This document shows positions 25,969-36,127 of a stretch of 64,000 nt of DNA, in pieces (position 1 is the first letter of the stretch; every line of letters begins with the position of its first letter). This DNA is from an uncultured Thermomicrobiaceae bacterium (GTDB lineage: Bacteria; Chloroflexota; Chloroflexia; Thermomicrobiales; Thermomicrobiaceae), in the NCBI GenBank assembly GCA_938082375.1, contig CALKCJ010000010.1:37248-101247 (forward strand), given 5' to 3'. Made by a program: the position numbers and the translations under genes. The notes beneath the pieces are model-generated. The model was not told the DNA's origin. It saw only the letters and a list, made by a program, of their open reading frames with translations, and did no database searches.

Positions 25969-26913
25969 TCACTCGAACGGCGGCGCCGGTTCCCGGATCA
26001 AAGGCCACGCGCGGGCAGCCTGCTCCACCTGAGAGCGAAACGGCAGAGACGGTTGGGCGCCCGCGCTCTGCACAGCGAGCGCGCCGGCCCACACCGCACG
26101 CTCAGCGATCGACATCCAGTCGAGCCCCTGAGCGAGGAGCGACACCAGCGCGCCGATGAAGGCGTCACCGGCTGCGGTGGTATCGACGACGTCGACCGCG
26201 GGGGCCGGGACGCGGAACCACCCGGCCGGGACCGAGAACAAGGCACCGCGGGCACCGAGGGTCACCACCACCGCGCCCGCGCCATGTCGGTGCAGTCGCT
26301 CCACTGCACGCTCGACGGGCCCATCCCACGTGCCAGCGAGCTGGCGAGCCTCCAGGTTGTTGACGACCAGGATGTCCGCTAGCTCGAGCAGCGCTCGTGC
26401 TTCCGGTGTGAACGGTGTGGCGTTCAGCACGGCTGTCGCTCTTGCGGCCCGGGCCGTCGACAGGGCCGCCCGGACAGCCGCGATCGGCACCTCGAGCTGG
26501 GTACAGACCACGTCCCCTGAAGCGATCCGCCCGGCGAGCGCGACCTCGACTTCCTCTGCCGTAAGCGTGCCGTTCGCGCCGGGAACGATCGTAATTGCGT
26601 TCTCACCCGACTGAGCGACGAGAATCAGTGCTACTCCACCGGGTACCTCAGCACGCCGGGCAACGGATTCGATCTCGACGCCGCTCTCAGCAAGGTCGGC
26701 GAGTCGTTGCAGGCTGTATGGATCGTCCCCAACGGCACCGACCATCGCGACAGGCACGCCCATGCGCGCCGCCGCGATGGCCTGGTTGGCGCCCTTGCCC
26801 CCACCGTACGTCGCGAACGTCTCACCCACCACGGTCTCGCCCGGCGCGGGAAACCGTGGCGCTCGTACGACAAGGTCGGTATTGACACTACCGACAACGT
26901 AGACGCTGCCCAT
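25969..26913 (-). CDS. rbsK: Ribokinase (PfkB family)
   Basis: 314 residues from the ATG at 26913 (GAGGTG seven nt upstream); the frame is open further but non-conserved there. PfkB signatures: GSVNTDLVVRAPRFPAPGET, TYGGGKGANQAIAAARMG and the C-terminal DTTAAGDAFIGAL with the catalytic Asp. VNNLEARQL and VTLGARGALF fit ribokinase. It phosphorylates D-ribose to ribose 5-phosphate. No ribose transporter is nearby, so another sugar or nucleoside substrate is possible. It follows the transglutaminase gene by 10 nt and may be at the end of that operon. Confidence 0.85.
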   Translation of the reverse strand: MGSVYVVGSVNTDLVVRAPRFPAPGETVVGETFATYGGGKGANQAIAAARMGVPVAMVGAVGDDPYSLQRLADLAESGVEIESVARRAEVPGGVALILVAQSGENAITIVPGANGTLTAEEVEVALAGRIASGDVVCTQLEVPIAAVRAALSTARAARATAVLNATPFTPEARALLELADILVVNNLEARQLAGTWDGPVERAVERLHRHGAGAVVVTLGARGALFSVPAGWFRVPAPAVDVVDTTAAGDAFIGALVSLLAQGLDWMSIAERAVWAGALAVQSAGAQPSLPFRSQVEQAARAWPLIREPAPPFE

Positions 26914-26923
26914 GGCACACACC

Positions 26924-29716
26924 TCACTGTCTGGTCGCGGACTCGGTGGGTAATACGAGGCGCAAGCGTGTCTGGAAGAACTGGCGAACAAAGCGCCAGC
27001 GGAGCTGCCGCCAGGCCCGCTGCGCCTGTACCAGCTCGTCCGCGGTCGGCGAACGCCCGCCATACCGCTCGCGCGTGTAGAGGTCGGCGAGGAACCACGT
27101 GAGGTGGCGAGTACCAGAAAACGCGCTGGCTACCAGTGCAGCCAGCTCGTAGGGGGTCATCGTCGCCTCGTACGGCAGGCCCGCGAGGCGTGCGGCCCGT
27201 TGTACCTTCAGCATGAGCTGGCCGATCGGCGACAAGCCTCTCGTGCCCCAGAACCAGGCCGCCAGTCCCGCCACCACCAGGAGCGTCAACAGGAGTGCGA
27301 CCACCCGGAGCGCGACGAGCCAGCGCGGTGTACCTTGCTCCGGCAGCGGGCCGAGAGCGCCAACTGCACCCGCACCCTCTGGCAAACCGAACTCCTCGGG
27401 GGAGAGAAACCGACGCTCATCGCTCGGGAAGGTCGAGGAAGATCCACCAGGCCCGCCTCCGCCACTCAACCCTTCGACTCCAGGCACGACGCCTCGCGCG
27501 ATGGGCGACCGCGCGGCCGTCGGTTCGAAGGGGATCCAGCCATAGCCAGGGAAATAGGCCTCGACCCAGGCGTGCGCGTTCAGATCCCGATAGAGAAAAC
27601 CACCCGCCTTCTCATCATAGTCCGCTGGGTAATAGCCCACGACGATCCGACTCGGGATACCGAGGATCCGCAGCAGCACCACCATCGAAGTCGCGTAATA
27701 GGTACAGTAGCCCTCAGGTCGTTCGAAGAGCACGTAGTCGACGATGTCGGCGACCCGCGGTTGCGTGATGTTCTCGTTGTAGGTGATGTGCGATCGCAGG
27801 TAGCTCTCAATCGCCTCGGCGACGTCGTAGGCGTTCGTCTTCCCAGCGGCGAGCGAGTGAGCGAGCTCGACGGTGCGTGCCGAGACGGTGGGAGGCAGTT
27901 GTGTGTACCGCTGGTAAATCGGCACCGGATACACGCCGTAGTCGGTCGCGATGATGTCGTGCCAGGGCATGAAGGGATCCCTCTGCCCAGAGTAGAGCTG
28001 CATAGCGAGCTGCGCGGCCTGGCGGAGTTGTCCAGGAGTCGCAAGGCTGATGCTCGAGACGACCTCGTAGCGATAGCCCTGGCGGATCGCATCCTGTGCG
28101 AAAATCGCCTCGACGTCATCGTAGACAGGTAACGGGCCGCTGTACCACAGGTACTTGACGCGGTACCCACTCTGGTCATCGATGTAATAGGTCGCCTCGA
28201 TACCCCGCTGGCGGAGCTGACGCAACAAGGCCTGAATCTCAGGCAGTTCGGGCGGGGAGCCGTACCGCGGCCGTTCGCCATTTTGCGGTGTCGGGGTGAC
28301 ATCCGGTGCGGGCGTCGGGGTCGCCTGCTCGCCTCCTTCCGGGACAGGCCCTGGTGTTGGGATATCACCGGTCTCGGGGGTCGGCGCCGGGGTGGGCTGC
28401 GGCGGAGTGAAATCGGCCTGCTTCAGAAGCTCCACCAGCGGCCGCAGTTCCGGTGGCACGGCACTGAGCTGGACGCCTTGCACGTCGATCACCACTCCCT
28501 GGGAGTCGTACCAGCTCATCTGGACACGCACCGGGCGGCTGACCGAGACAGGCTGGCCACCGGTAAAGATCAGCGCGCTGCGGGGCTCGATCACTTCGAC
28601 GGCGAAGCGCTGCTGCACCCGCGCTTCAGCCGACCAGGCCACAGTCGGTAACGGCTCGTCGGCGCCGAGCTCGACGAGCGGCCCGTTCACAAGGCCAGAC
28701 CGTTCGTATGGTGGTACATCGGCCTGGTTTGACGGATCTAAATCGGTCAGCCAGCCCTGGCCGGTGAAGATGTTGTACCGGTGGGCGACAAGGTACGGCG
28801 CGGTCTCGCCCTGCACCAGCAAGACCGGCTCATCGCTGAGTCGGAGCGGACCGCCAAGCTGGAACGAGTTACCGAAGGAGGCGAAGCCCCCGACACCGCG
28901 GCCGCCGGGGCCTCGTACCGACGGAAACCAGAGCGCCAGCGTATCGCGGGCGTGCTCCCACGGGCCGTCCACCTCACGCCACGCAGCCGCCGCACGCTGG
29001 CTGTGCACGGAGAGTGGCACCAGCCAACCGCCAATCATTACCGCGACTGCCACATAGCTCAGCACCCACAGGGCCTGCCAGGCGATCGCTCCGGAATACG
29101 GCACGCCCAGGCGACGCCACGACCACTCGCGCGCCGCAAGGTGCACTCTGCCGACCAGGATCATTGCGGCAAACAGGTAGAGGAACAGATAGACCAGCGA
29201 CACCTTGCGCGAGTAGCCCAGGTTCGTGAGCACGATAATCCCTGGTAGCAGGACGCTCAGCCAGGGATGCCGTTGCCGCAGCACGAGCCAGGTCGCGCAG
29301 TAGGCGATCAGGTAATGGATTGCCGCCATCAACAGGATGAAGAGGTAGAGATCCTCGGCCCGCTGGCCGTGCTGGATGGCCGTGAACCATGCGGCCCAGC
29401 GCGTCCAGAGGAACCAGAGCTTGTCGCTCAAGCCACCAAGCTGGTCGCTGAGCTGTCTGCTCATGCGCCAGAGGATCACAGCGGCACCGAGAACGATCAT
29501 CACCAGGTGGGCGAGCCAGGTCGGCAACCGACGCCATTCTGACAGCACCAGCCCGATGACCAGACCAGAGATGGTGATTCCCGGCAGGATGGTCAGCCCG
29601 TCGACCCAGTCTGCACGCACGGTCGACCATGTCGCCGTCAGAGCCACAATCGCGACGAGCCAGAAGGTCGACCACCCAGCCTGCGGGCTCAAGCGTCGCC
29701 ACCACGTCTTGGTCAT
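26924..29716 (-). CDS. TgpA-like membrane transglutaminase-domain protein
   Basis: 930 residues from ATG 29716 (GAGAGGTGGAG upstream). N-terminal DUF3488-like part with five or six TM helices (about 10-220), a large extracytoplasmic region with a Pro/Thr-rich linker (about 445-490), the transglutaminase core near 640-720 (GYCTYYATSMVVLLRILGIP with the Cys; NAHAWVEAYFPGYGW with the His; PFEPTAA carrying Glu at the usual Asp position), another TM (about 795-815) and a C-terminal cytoplasmic DUF4129-like tail. Downstream partner of MoxR and DUF58, as in many bacteria. Catalysis on a cell-surface protein or peptide is inferred; the target is unknown. Confidence 0.88.
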   Translation of the reverse strand: MTKTWWRRLSPQAGWSTFWLVAIVALTATWSTVRADWVDGLTILPGITISGLVIGLVLSEWRRLPTWLAHLVMIVLGAAVILWRMSRQLSDQLGGLSDKLWFLWTRWAAWFTAIQHGQRAEDLYLFILLMAAIHYLIAYCATWLVLRQRHPWLSVLLPGIIVLTNLGYSRKVSLVYLFLYLFAAMILVGRVHLAAREWSWRRLGVPYSGAIAWQALWVLSYVAVAVMIGGWLVPLSVHSQRAAAAWREVDGPWEHARDTLALWFPSVRGPGGRGVGGFASFGNSFQLGGPLRLSDEPVLLVQGETAPYLVAHRYNIFTGQGWLTDLDPSNQADVPPYERSGLVNGPLVELGADEPLPTVAWSAEARVQQRFAVEVIEPRSALIFTGGQPVSVSRPVRVQMSWYDSQGVVIDVQGVQLSAVPPELRPLVELLKQADFTPPQPTPAPTPETGDIPTPGPVPEGGEQATPTPAPDVTPTPQNGERPRYGSPPELPEIQALLRQLRQRGIEATYYIDDQSGYRVKYLWYSGPLPVYDDVEAIFAQDAIRQGYRYEVVSSISLATPGQLRQAAQLAMQLYSGQRDPFMPWHDIIATDYGVYPVPIYQRYTQLPPTVSARTVELAHSLAAGKTNAYDVAEAIESYLRSHITYNENITQPRVADIVDYVLFERPEGYCTYYATSMVVLLRILGIPSRIVVGYYPADYDEKAGGFLYRDLNAHAWVEAYFPGYGWIPFEPTAARSPIARGVVPGVEGLSGGGGPGGSSSTFPSDERRFLSPEEFGLPEGAGAVGALGPLPEQGTPRWLVALRVVALLLTLLVVAGLAAWFWGTRGLSPIGQLMLKVQRAARLAGLPYEATMTPYELAALVASAFSGTRHLTWFLADLYTRERYGGRSPTADELVQAQRAWRQLRWRFVRQFFQTRLRLVLPTESATRQ

Positions 29717-29752
29717 CGCACGCGCTCCACCTCTCGCCAGCATGCTGACGGG

Positions 29753-31030
29753 TTACCGGCTCGCTGCCATCGGCACGCCAGCGCCTCGCCCCTGCCCCGC
29801 CAGCGCCCGCGCGATATCGTCCCCATACTTGACGAGATAGGTCGGGACGCCCACGGCTGCCAGGTCACTCACCACCAGCAGGCTGCTCTCAGCGCTACCG
29901 AACGTGCTCGGCTCCACGATGACCGCCATGCTGCGCACATGCCGCGCGGCCAGCTCGACGAAGCCGCGCACCCAGCTCTCGTCCGTCGAAGGCGTGATGA
30001 CGATCGCGGTACTGTGTCGCGTGAGGGATCCCGCCTCCGACACTAGCACCTCGGCGAGTGGTCGCTCGCCGTCGGCACTGAGGACAGCGAGAAGTTCGAG
30101 GATCTTCACCAACTGCCGAGCTCCCCGGTCTGCGGGGATCATGACCGGCTGTCGGGTGTTGGCGATCAAGCCGACGTTCCGATTCTGGTCAAGAAAGTGT
30201 CGCGCCAGTGACGCGGCAATCGTCACGGCATATTCTTCGGTCGAGTCGAGCCAGAAACTGAGCGGGAGCGCCTCGCCAACAACCGGGCGGCGACCACCGC
30301 CCGCATCCGCGGCGCGGACGTGGTGCCGCGCCTCCATGTCGAGGACGATCCAGATGTCAGTCGAGGGGTCGAGCTCGAACTCCTTCACCATGAGCTGGCC
30401 CGTTCTGGCAGTGGCCGACCAGGCGATGCGGTTGAAGCTATCGCCTGGCAGGTACTGCCGCACCCCAGCGGCGTTCGGGGTCACGAAGGGGGTACGCCGC
30501 TGGAGCGAGCTCCCGCCGGCCAGCTCGCCGTGGGGGAGCCGGAAACCGCTGAGATCGACCGTGGCGGGATAGACCACCAGTTCCTGGACATGCGGCACGA
30601 CCTGCCGGGTGGGGAACAGGCCGAACGGGTCTCCGGACGAGAGCGTCAGCGGACCGAGCCGGAAGCGGCCCCGTCGGGCGCACCAGGTCTGCGCTTTCCA
30701 GTTCGCAGCGTCGCGTGCGGCCAGGTGGATCACGCGGCTCAGGCGGTGTCCAGGTAGATCCGAGTGATCCATCACTTCCACAAAGAGCTTCGCGAAGCGG
30801 CTGGTGTTCTCCACCCGTATCCGCTCGACCAGCAGGTCTCCCACCTGTGCCCGGTCAGTCGCGGTCCGTCGCGTGACCATTAGGCCGCGCAGGCTGAGGC
30901 GGCTCCACACGTACGAAAGGAGCAGCAAGCCGAGGAGCACAAAGAAGAGCTTGTCGAAAACCTTCCAGCGGTTAAGCTGTGCGAGCGCGAGGATCAGCAG
31001 CGCCAGCGCGCTGAGCTTGAGCCAGTTCAT
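29753..31030 (-). CDS. DUF58 domain protein (MoxR-associated)
   Basis: 425 residues. Two N-terminal TM helices (about 4-40), then a beta-rich segment and the DUF58 core: GEFVF-like positions replaced here by [26 protein letters not shown], followed by [10 protein letters not shown], a von Willebrand A-like start. ATG overlaps the moxR stop by 4 bp, so MoxR and this protein are translationally coupled. The family works with MoxR ATPases in envelope protein maturation, but the exact task is not known. Confidence 0.88.
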   Translation of the reverse strand: MNWLKLSALALLILALAQLNRWKVFDKLFFVLLGLLLLSYVWSRLSLRGLMVTRRTATDRAQVGDLLVERIRVENTSRFAKLFVEVMDHSDLPGHRLSRVIHLAARDAANWKAQTWCARRGRFRLGPLTLSSGDPFGLFPTRQVVPHVQELVVYPATVDLSGFRLPHGELAGGSSLQRRTPFVTPNAAGVRQYLPGDSFNRIAWSATARTGQLMVKEFELDPSTDIWIVLDMEARHHVRAADAGGGRRPVVGEALPLSFWLDSTEEYAVTIAASLARHFLDQNRNVGLIANTRQPVMIPADRGARQLVKILELLAVLSADGERPLAEVLVSEAGSLTRHSTAIVITPSTDESWVRGFVELAARHVRSMAVIVEPSTFGSAESSLLVVSDLAAVGVPTYLVKYGDDIARALAGQGRGAGVPMAASR

Positions 31031-32031
31031 CGCTCCGTACCAAACGGCAGTCGACGCCGGGGCGCGTCGGCCGGTCGCGAGACGGCCGGACGGGCTCCAG
31101 GGACGGGGATTTTCGACAGCACGTCGCGCACGACCGAGCGGCTATCGACGTTCCGCATCCGGGCGGCCGGGCTGACGATGATGCGGTGCGCTAGGGTGAC
31201 CTCAGCGAGCTCCTTGATGTCGTCCGGGATGACGTAGTCGCGCCCCTGCATCGCGGCCCAAGCGCGCGACGTGTTGTAGAGCGCCAATGATCCGCGCGGC
31301 CCGGCCCCGAGGTACACCTCCTCGTGCTGGCGGGTCGCCTCCGCGATCGAGACGATGTACTCCTTGAGGAGGTCGTCGACATGCACCCGCCGCACGGCTT
31401 CCTGGGCTTCGACGAGATCGTCGACGGAGACCACTTGACCCAGCCGCTCCAGCGGGTGCTGGTAGTGCTGGCGGTTCAAGATCTCAATCTCGCTCCGGTG
31501 ATTGGGGTAGCCAAGCGAGATGCGGATCAGAAACCGGTCAAGCTGGGCCTCGGGGAGCGGGAAGGTGCCCTCGTACTCGATCGGATTCTCAGTGGCGAGC
31601 ACGATAAACGGTATCGGGAGCTGGTACGTTATACCATCGACGGTAACCTGCCGCTCCTCCATCGCCTCCAGCAGCGCCGACTGCGTCTTGGGTGTCGCCC
31701 GGTTGATCTCGTCGGCCAGAACGATCTGCGCCACCACTGGCCCCGGTCGATACTCGAACCGCCCCGTCTGCTGGTTGAAGATGCTCACGCCGGTGACATC
31801 TGAAGGCAGGAGGTCAGGGGTGAACTGGATGCGCTTGAAGCTCGATCCAATACTCCGGGCAATCGCCTTGGCCAGCACCGTCTTCCCGACACCCGGCACG
31901 TCCTCGATCAGCACGTGGCCCCGGCACAACAGGGCCACGAGCACCAAGCGCACTTCGCGAGATTTGCCGACGATGACCCTCTCGACGTTCTCGCTGATCA
32001 CCTCGGCGAGTGCCCGCACGTCAACGCTCAT
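31027..32031 (-). CDS. MoxR-family AAA+ ATPase
   Basis: 334 residues from the ATG at 32031 behind AAGAGGAACGG; an upstream in-frame extension of 25 residues is not conserved. Walker [13 protein letters not shown], Walker [25 protein letters not shown], sensor 1 [27 protein letters not shown]. MoxR proteins act as chaperone-like ATPases, typically paired with DUF58/VWA proteins. First gene of the MoxR-DUF58-transglutaminase operon. Confidence 0.93.
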   Translation of the reverse strand: MSVDVRALAEVISENVERVIVGKSREVRLVLVALLCRGHVLIEDVPGVGKTVLAKAIARSIGSSFKRIQFTPDLLPSDVTGVSIFNQQTGRFEYRPGPVVAQIVLADEINRATPKTQSALLEAMEERQVTVDGITYQLPIPFIVLATENPIEYEGTFPLPEAQLDRFLIRISLGYPNHRSEIEILNRQHYQHPLERLGQVVSVDDLVEAQEAVRRVHVDDLLKEYIVSIAEATRQHEEVYLGAGPRGSLALYNTSRAWAAMQGRDYVIPDDIKELAEVTLAHRIIVSPAARMRNVDSRSVVRDVLSKIPVPGARPAVSRPADAPRRRLPFGTER

Positions 32032-32204
32032 AGCCGTTCCTCTTCTCGAACACCGCAATCGCCTCGGGTAACGCGCGGGAGACGAGTCGGCCGCACGCAT
32101 CTGCACGAGTCCGCGTCTCTCCCATCACACACGCCTCGCACCGGTCGTCCAGATCGCCCCTCCCCCAACCACCGCTCGCGCTTCCCCTACCTGAGACACC
32201 GCGA

Positions 32205-32213
32205 ATTATAGCA
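32205..32213 (-). promoter_or_regulatory. Extended -10 promoter of the moxR operon
   Basis: On the minus strand TGC-TATAAT, a perfect extended -10. The -35 region is weak, as usual for this class. The predicted leader to the moxR ATG is about 165 nt. Confidence 0.55.
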
Positions 32214-32658
32214 ATCAGTCGGTCTCGAACCACCTGGCGGCGCCCCCGGCGTAGCGAGGCGAGCTCACGTGTCCCAGCGTCGTGGGCCCTTCGCTGCCGT
32301 GCCTCGCGCCGGAGCCCCATGCCCGACGCCGGGCGCCGACGAGCGAGCTCGTCACTGGTACGCTTCGCCAGGCGGTTCGGATTCTGTGCGCTGGGCGGAT
32401 CATCCCGCCGCTCGGGCGTTTCCCAGGAGACGTGCGCAAGGCGCCGCAGGCTGCTCGTCGCCGTCACCGGAAACAGCGAACGCCGCCGCGAGTCTCGATG
32501 CCGAAAACAATACTAGCGGCGGGCAACCTGTCGACACGGATGCATCCGCCGCTAGCCGCGTGAGGAGGAGCACGGGATCTGCGCCTCTGCTGCAACTATG
32601 TCAACGAACGAGGCTGCGCGCGGTTGCATTCGCCCCTGCGAGCGCGGGGCCGCTCCCG

Positions 32659-32664
32659 TATAAT
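32659..32664 (+). promoter_or_regulatory. -10 box of polA
   Basis: TATAAT, consensus, with a start expected near 32671 and GAGGAG just before the GTG at 32687. The -35 is poor, so an activator or low activity is possible. The box overlaps an upstream in-frame ATG (32663), which argues for the GTG start. Confidence 0.5.
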
Positions 32665-32686
32665 GGGCCTGGCAGAGGAGGCCACG

Positions 32687-35461
32687 GTGAGCGAGGTCGA
32701 GCGGCAGGGGGAAAAGCCACGCACCCTCATGCTCGTCGACGGGCATGGGCTCGCCTATCGCGCCTTCCACGCACTACCGGATACGCTCGCGACATCGAGC
32801 GGCGAGCCGACGAACGCCGTGTTCGGCTTTACCGCCATGCTCCTCGAGGTGCTTCGCGCCTTCAAGCCAGACTACGCGGTGGTCTGTTTTGACTCTGGTC
32901 GTACCTTCCGGCACGAGGTTTACGCCGAGTACAAGGCGCACCGACCAGAGATGGCGAATGACCTGCGTCAGCAGATGGAGCGCATCCGGCAGATCCTCGA
33001 GGCGCTCAACATCCCGATCATGGTCAAGGAGGGCTACGAGGCAGACGACGTGATCGGCTCACTCGCCGCCCTCGCCCGCCAGCGCGGCCTCGAAGTCGTG
33101 ATCGTGACCGGAGACAGCGACCTCCTCCAGCTCGCCGATGGGGGGATCCGGGTCGTGCTGCCAGGTCGCCAGCGATTCGGCGAGTTCCGCGTCTTCGACC
33201 GCCAGGCCGTGATCGAGCGCTACGGCTTCGCCCCGGAGCGGCTCCCCGAGTATAAGGCCCTGGTGGGCGATCCATCGGACAACATCCCTGGCGTACCTGG
33301 GATCGGCGAGAAGACCGCGACAAAGCTGATCCAGGCGTACCCTTCGCTCGAAGCTATGATCGAGCACCTTGAAGAGATTACCCCGCCACGTATCCGCGAC
33401 GCCCTCCGGGCCAATGCCGCGCAGGCGTTCACGAGCCGGGAACTCGCCACCATCGTCAAGGACGTCGAGCTGGACTTCGATCCCGAGGCGTGCCGGGTCG
33501 GCTGGTACGAGCGCGAGCGGGCGCTGGAGCTCTTTCGCGAGCTCGAGTTTCGCAGCCTGGTGCCGAAGCTCCCCGAGCCGATCAAGCCCAGCGCGGTCTC
33601 ACGGCCACCTGTCCAGCCGAGTGCCCAGCGCACGGCTGTCTTAAACTCCGACGACTTAGCACGGCTCCTCGACGACCTGGCGCAGGCAGAGGCGATCGCG
33701 CTCGATGTCGAGACAACGGCGCTCCACCCGATGTACGCCGAGCTGGTCGGCATCGCGCTCGCCACCGCGCCGGATCGAAGCTACTACATCCCGCTGGGGC
33801 ACAGCACTGGGGACGACCAGCTCCCGGTCGAGGCAGTGCGCCAGGCGTTGTCCGCGCACCTGCGGCGTAGCGGCCTCGCCGTCTATGCCCACCACGGCAA
33901 GTACGACGCGCTGGTGCTGGAGCGTGCCGGCTTTCCCCGGCCCCGCATCGCCTTCGATACCATGATCGCGGCCTACCTGCTCGGCGAGACCTCGATCGGG
34001 CTCAAGGAACTCGCTTTCACCAAGCTTGGTCTCGAGATGCAACAGATCGAGGAGTTGATTGGCCGGGGTCGTAAGCAGATCACGATGGATCAGACACAGA
34101 TCGCCCAGGCGACGAGCTACGCCTGCGCGGACGTCGAGGCGACCTATCGCCTAGTCGACGTGCTCCGCCCGGCGCTCGTCGAGCAGCGGCAGGAGCGGCT
34201 CTTCCAGGAGATCGAGCTCCCACTGCTCGACGTGCTGATCGATATGGAAAAGGCTGGCATCGCGATCGATACCGACTTTCTCGCCGAACTCTCAGCCCAG
34301 CTCGATGGCCAGATCCAGCAGCGCGAGTTCGAAATCTACCGGCTCGCTGGCCACCCCTTCAACGTCAACTCGACACAGCAGCTCGCCAACGTGCTCTTCG
34401 ACGAGCTCCGCCTGCCCCGTGGACGCCGTACCAAGACGGGCTATTCGGTGAGCCAGGATGTGCTCGAAGCACTGCGCGACGCACATCCGATCGTTGAGGC
34501 AATCCTCGAATACCGGCAGCTCCTCAAGCTGAAGTCGACCTACGTCGACACCTTGCCGCGGCAGGTTCACCCCCAGACCGGGCGCGTGCACACGATCTTT
34601 CACCAGACGGTAGCCGCGACGGGCCGGCTGAGCTCGTCCGATCCCAACCTACAGAACATCCCAGCCCGAGGCGAGCTCGGCCAGCAGGTACGGCGCGCTT
34701 TCATTGCCGACAATCGGCCAGGATACCGGCCCTTCGAGGAGCCCGCCGTTTTCCTTTCGACGGACTACTCGCAGATCGAACTCCGGTTGATGGCCCACTT
34801 CAGTGGCGACGAGGCGTTGACGCGCGCCTTCTGGGAGGGGAAGGATATCCACGCCGCCACGGCCGCCGAGGTCTTCGGCGTCTCGCTCGAGGCCGTAACG
34901 CCAGAGATGCGGCGCATCGCGAAGGTGGTGAACTTCGGCATCATGTACGGGATGCAGGCCTTCGGCCTCGCCCGCGATACCGGCATGAGCCGCCAGGATG
35001 CTCAGCGCTTCATTGACCGGTACTTCGCCCGCTTCCCTGGAGTCCACCGCTACCTCGAAGAGACCAGGCGCCGGGCCGCCGAGCAGGGCTACGTCGAGAG
35101 CCTGTTCGGGCGGCGACGTTATGTCCCCGACATCCACTCGACCAACCCGAACCGGCGCCTGGCCGCCGAGCGCATGGCCGTGAACATGCCGCTGCAAGGC
35201 ACGGCAGCCGATATCATGAAGCTGGCCATGATCCGGGTTCACCACGCACTCGCTGAGCGACGCCTGCGCAGTCGGATGCTGCTTCAGGTGCACGACGAGC
35301 TGCTCTTCGAAGCACCAGAGTCCGAAGTGCCTGAACTCGCGGCGCTCGCGGTGTCTTTGATGGAGGGCGTCGTCAAGCTGAACGTGCCGCTCGTCGTCGA
35401 GGCCAAAGTGGGCCTGAACTGGAACGACCTTGAGCCGATCCAAATCAAACTTGCTCGGTAA
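32687..35461 (+). CDS. polA: DNA polymerase I
   Basis: 924 residues from the GTG six nt after GAGGAG. Three domains: 5'-3' exonuclease (about 10-290, TLMLVDGHGLAYRAFHAL, VTGDSDLLQL, GDPSDNIPGVPGIGEKTA); 3'-5' exonuclease (about 325-500) with DVETT, HHGKYDALVL and SYACADVEATY, so the DxE...D...YxxxD acidic residues are kept and proofreading is probably active; polymerase (about 520-924) with DYSQIELRLMAHFSGD, RRIAKVVNFGIMYGM and LQVHDELLFE. It repairs gaps and replaces Okazaki primers. fmdB follows. Confidence 0.96.
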   Translation: MSEVERQGEKPRTLMLVDGHGLAYRAFHALPDTLATSSGEPTNAVFGFTAMLLEVLRAFKPDYAVVCFDSGRTFRHEVYAEYKAHRPEMANDLRQQMERIRQILEALNIPIMVKEGYEADDVIGSLAALARQRGLEVVIVTGDSDLLQLADGGIRVVLPGRQRFGEFRVFDRQAVIERYGFAPERLPEYKALVGDPSDNIPGVPGIGEKTATKLIQAYPSLEAMIEHLEEITPPRIRDALRANAAQAFTSRELATIVKDVELDFDPEACRVGWYERERALELFRELEFRSLVPKLPEPIKPSAVSRPPVQPSAQRTAVLNSDDLARLLDDLAQAEAIALDVETTALHPMYAELVGIALATAPDRSYYIPLGHSTGDDQLPVEAVRQALSAHLRRSGLAVYAHHGKYDALVLERAGFPRPRIAFDTMIAAYLLGETSIGLKELAFTKLGLEMQQIEELIGRGRKQITMDQTQIAQATSYACADVEATYRLVDVLRPALVEQRQERLFQEIELPLLDVLIDMEKAGIAIDTDFLAELSAQLDGQIQQREFEIYRLAGHPFNVNSTQQLANVLFDELRLPRGRRTKTGYSVSQDVLEALRDAHPIVEAILEYRQLLKLKSTYVDTLPRQVHPQTGRVHTIFHQTVAATGRLSSSDPNLQNIPARGELGQQVRRAFIADNRPGYRPFEEPAVFLSTDYSQIELRLMAHFSGDEALTRAFWEGKDIHAATAAEVFGVSLEAVTPEMRRIAKVVNFGIMYGMQAFGLARDTGMSRQDAQRFIDRYFARFPGVHRYLEETRRRAAEQGYVESLFGRRRYVPDIHSTNPNRRLAAERMAVNMPLQGTAADIMKLAMIRVHHALAERRLRSRMLLQVHDELLFEAPESEVPELAALAVSLMEGVVKLNVPLVVEAKVGLNWNDLEPIQIKLAR

Positions 35462-35543
35462 CCCTTGCTCATGCGCGCAGCCATGCGTAAAATTGCACGA
35501 AGGACGCGACCCTCAGGAGTTCGGGTCGAGGAGGGATGAACGG

Positions 35544-35804
35544 ATGCCGATCTACGAGTATTTGTGTACGTCCTGTCATCACAGCTTCGAGATGCGGCAG
35601 CGGTTCAGTGACGACCCGGTGACGACATGCCCGCAGTGCGGCGGCACAGTCCGCAGGCTCCTGTTCCCCGCCGGCATCATCTTCAAGGGATCGGGCTTCT
35701 ACATCACTGACAATCGGAAATCAAACACCGACTCGACGAACGGCCACGACAGTGCGAGGTCGAGCACGACAGCGAAGGCAGGATCGTCTGGCGACGAGGA
35801 CTGA
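35544..35804 (+). CDS. FmdB-family zinc-ribbon protein
   Basis: 86 residues. MPIYEYLCTSCHHSFEM...CPQCGGTVRRL has the two CxxC pairs of the FmdB putative regulatory family, then FPAGIIFKGSGFYITD, also family-typical, and a low-complexity Ser/Asp/Thr tail. GAGGAGGG lies upstream of the ATG. Likely co-transcribed with polA. Exact role unknown. Confidence 0.85.
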   Translation: MPIYEYLCTSCHHSFEMRQRFSDDPVTTCPQCGGTVRRLLFPAGIIFKGSGFYITDNRKSNTDSTNGHDSARSSTTAKAGSSGDED

Positions 35805-35861
35805 GGGCGGCCACCCTCACCTCGTCGTGTTCGGTCGCTCTTGTCTCGTCTGTTCCTGTGC

Positions 35862-35893
35862 TGCGGGGTGCTGACTGGCGTCGGCACCCCGCA
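35862..35893 (+). terminator. Terminator hairpin after polA-fmdB
   Basis: Perfect 10-bp stem TGCGGGGTGC / GCACCCCGCA with a 12-nt loop, 57 nt after the fmdB stop. CCTATTG follows; no long T-run. Confidence 0.65.
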
Positions 35894-35897
35894 CCTA

Positions 35898-35926
35898 TTG
35901 CACCGTCCACGTTGTGAACGGATAAA
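35898..35926 (+). promoter_or_regulatory. Probable cysS-rlmB promoter
   Basis: TTGCAC (35898-35903), 17-nt spacer, GATAAA (35921-35926). It implies a 5' leader of about 195 nt. Confidence 0.45.
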
Positions 35927-36127
35927 CTGAACCTGCAGCGCGCTGGAGGACGTCCCCCGCGAGTCGAGCTGCCAGTGCGCAACAGATGGAGCGACGCTGT
36001 TCTACCCTATCAGGGTCTTTCGGCACGCCAGCGGTCAGTACCCACAGGGAATGCCACGCTACAAAGGCGGGGTATCCTCTGGAGGACGACCTCCGGCGGG
36101 GACAGTCAAGGGAGCGAGACGACGATC

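Larger units (their letters stand above)
32032..32686. other. Divergent promoter region moxR / polA
   Basis: About 650 bases. The left part is the ~165-nt leader of the moxR operon; the middle (about 32230-32620) holds nothing I can recognise; the right end is the polA promoter. ORFs crossing it are Arg/Ala/Pro-rich and lack support. Confidence 0.4.
35805..36127. other. Intergenic region with terminator and cysS leader
   Basis: Holds the polA-fmdB terminator (35862-35893), the cysS promoter and a leader of about 195 nt before cysS. The leader has several GC-rich arms, but no T-box core could be confirmed. Confidence 0.45.

Noticed and set aside
32021..32467. 149-codon open frame upstream of moxR on the minus strand
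   Set aside because: Arg-rich with no motif and no RBS, it crosses the extended -10 of moxR and overlaps the moxR start in another frame.
35930..36127. Possible T-box riboswitch before cysS
   Set aside because: The leader length suits a T-box, but no GGGTGGNACCGCG core or T-run terminator is present; AAAGGCGGGGTATCC is only a loose resemblance. A covariance-model search would settle it.
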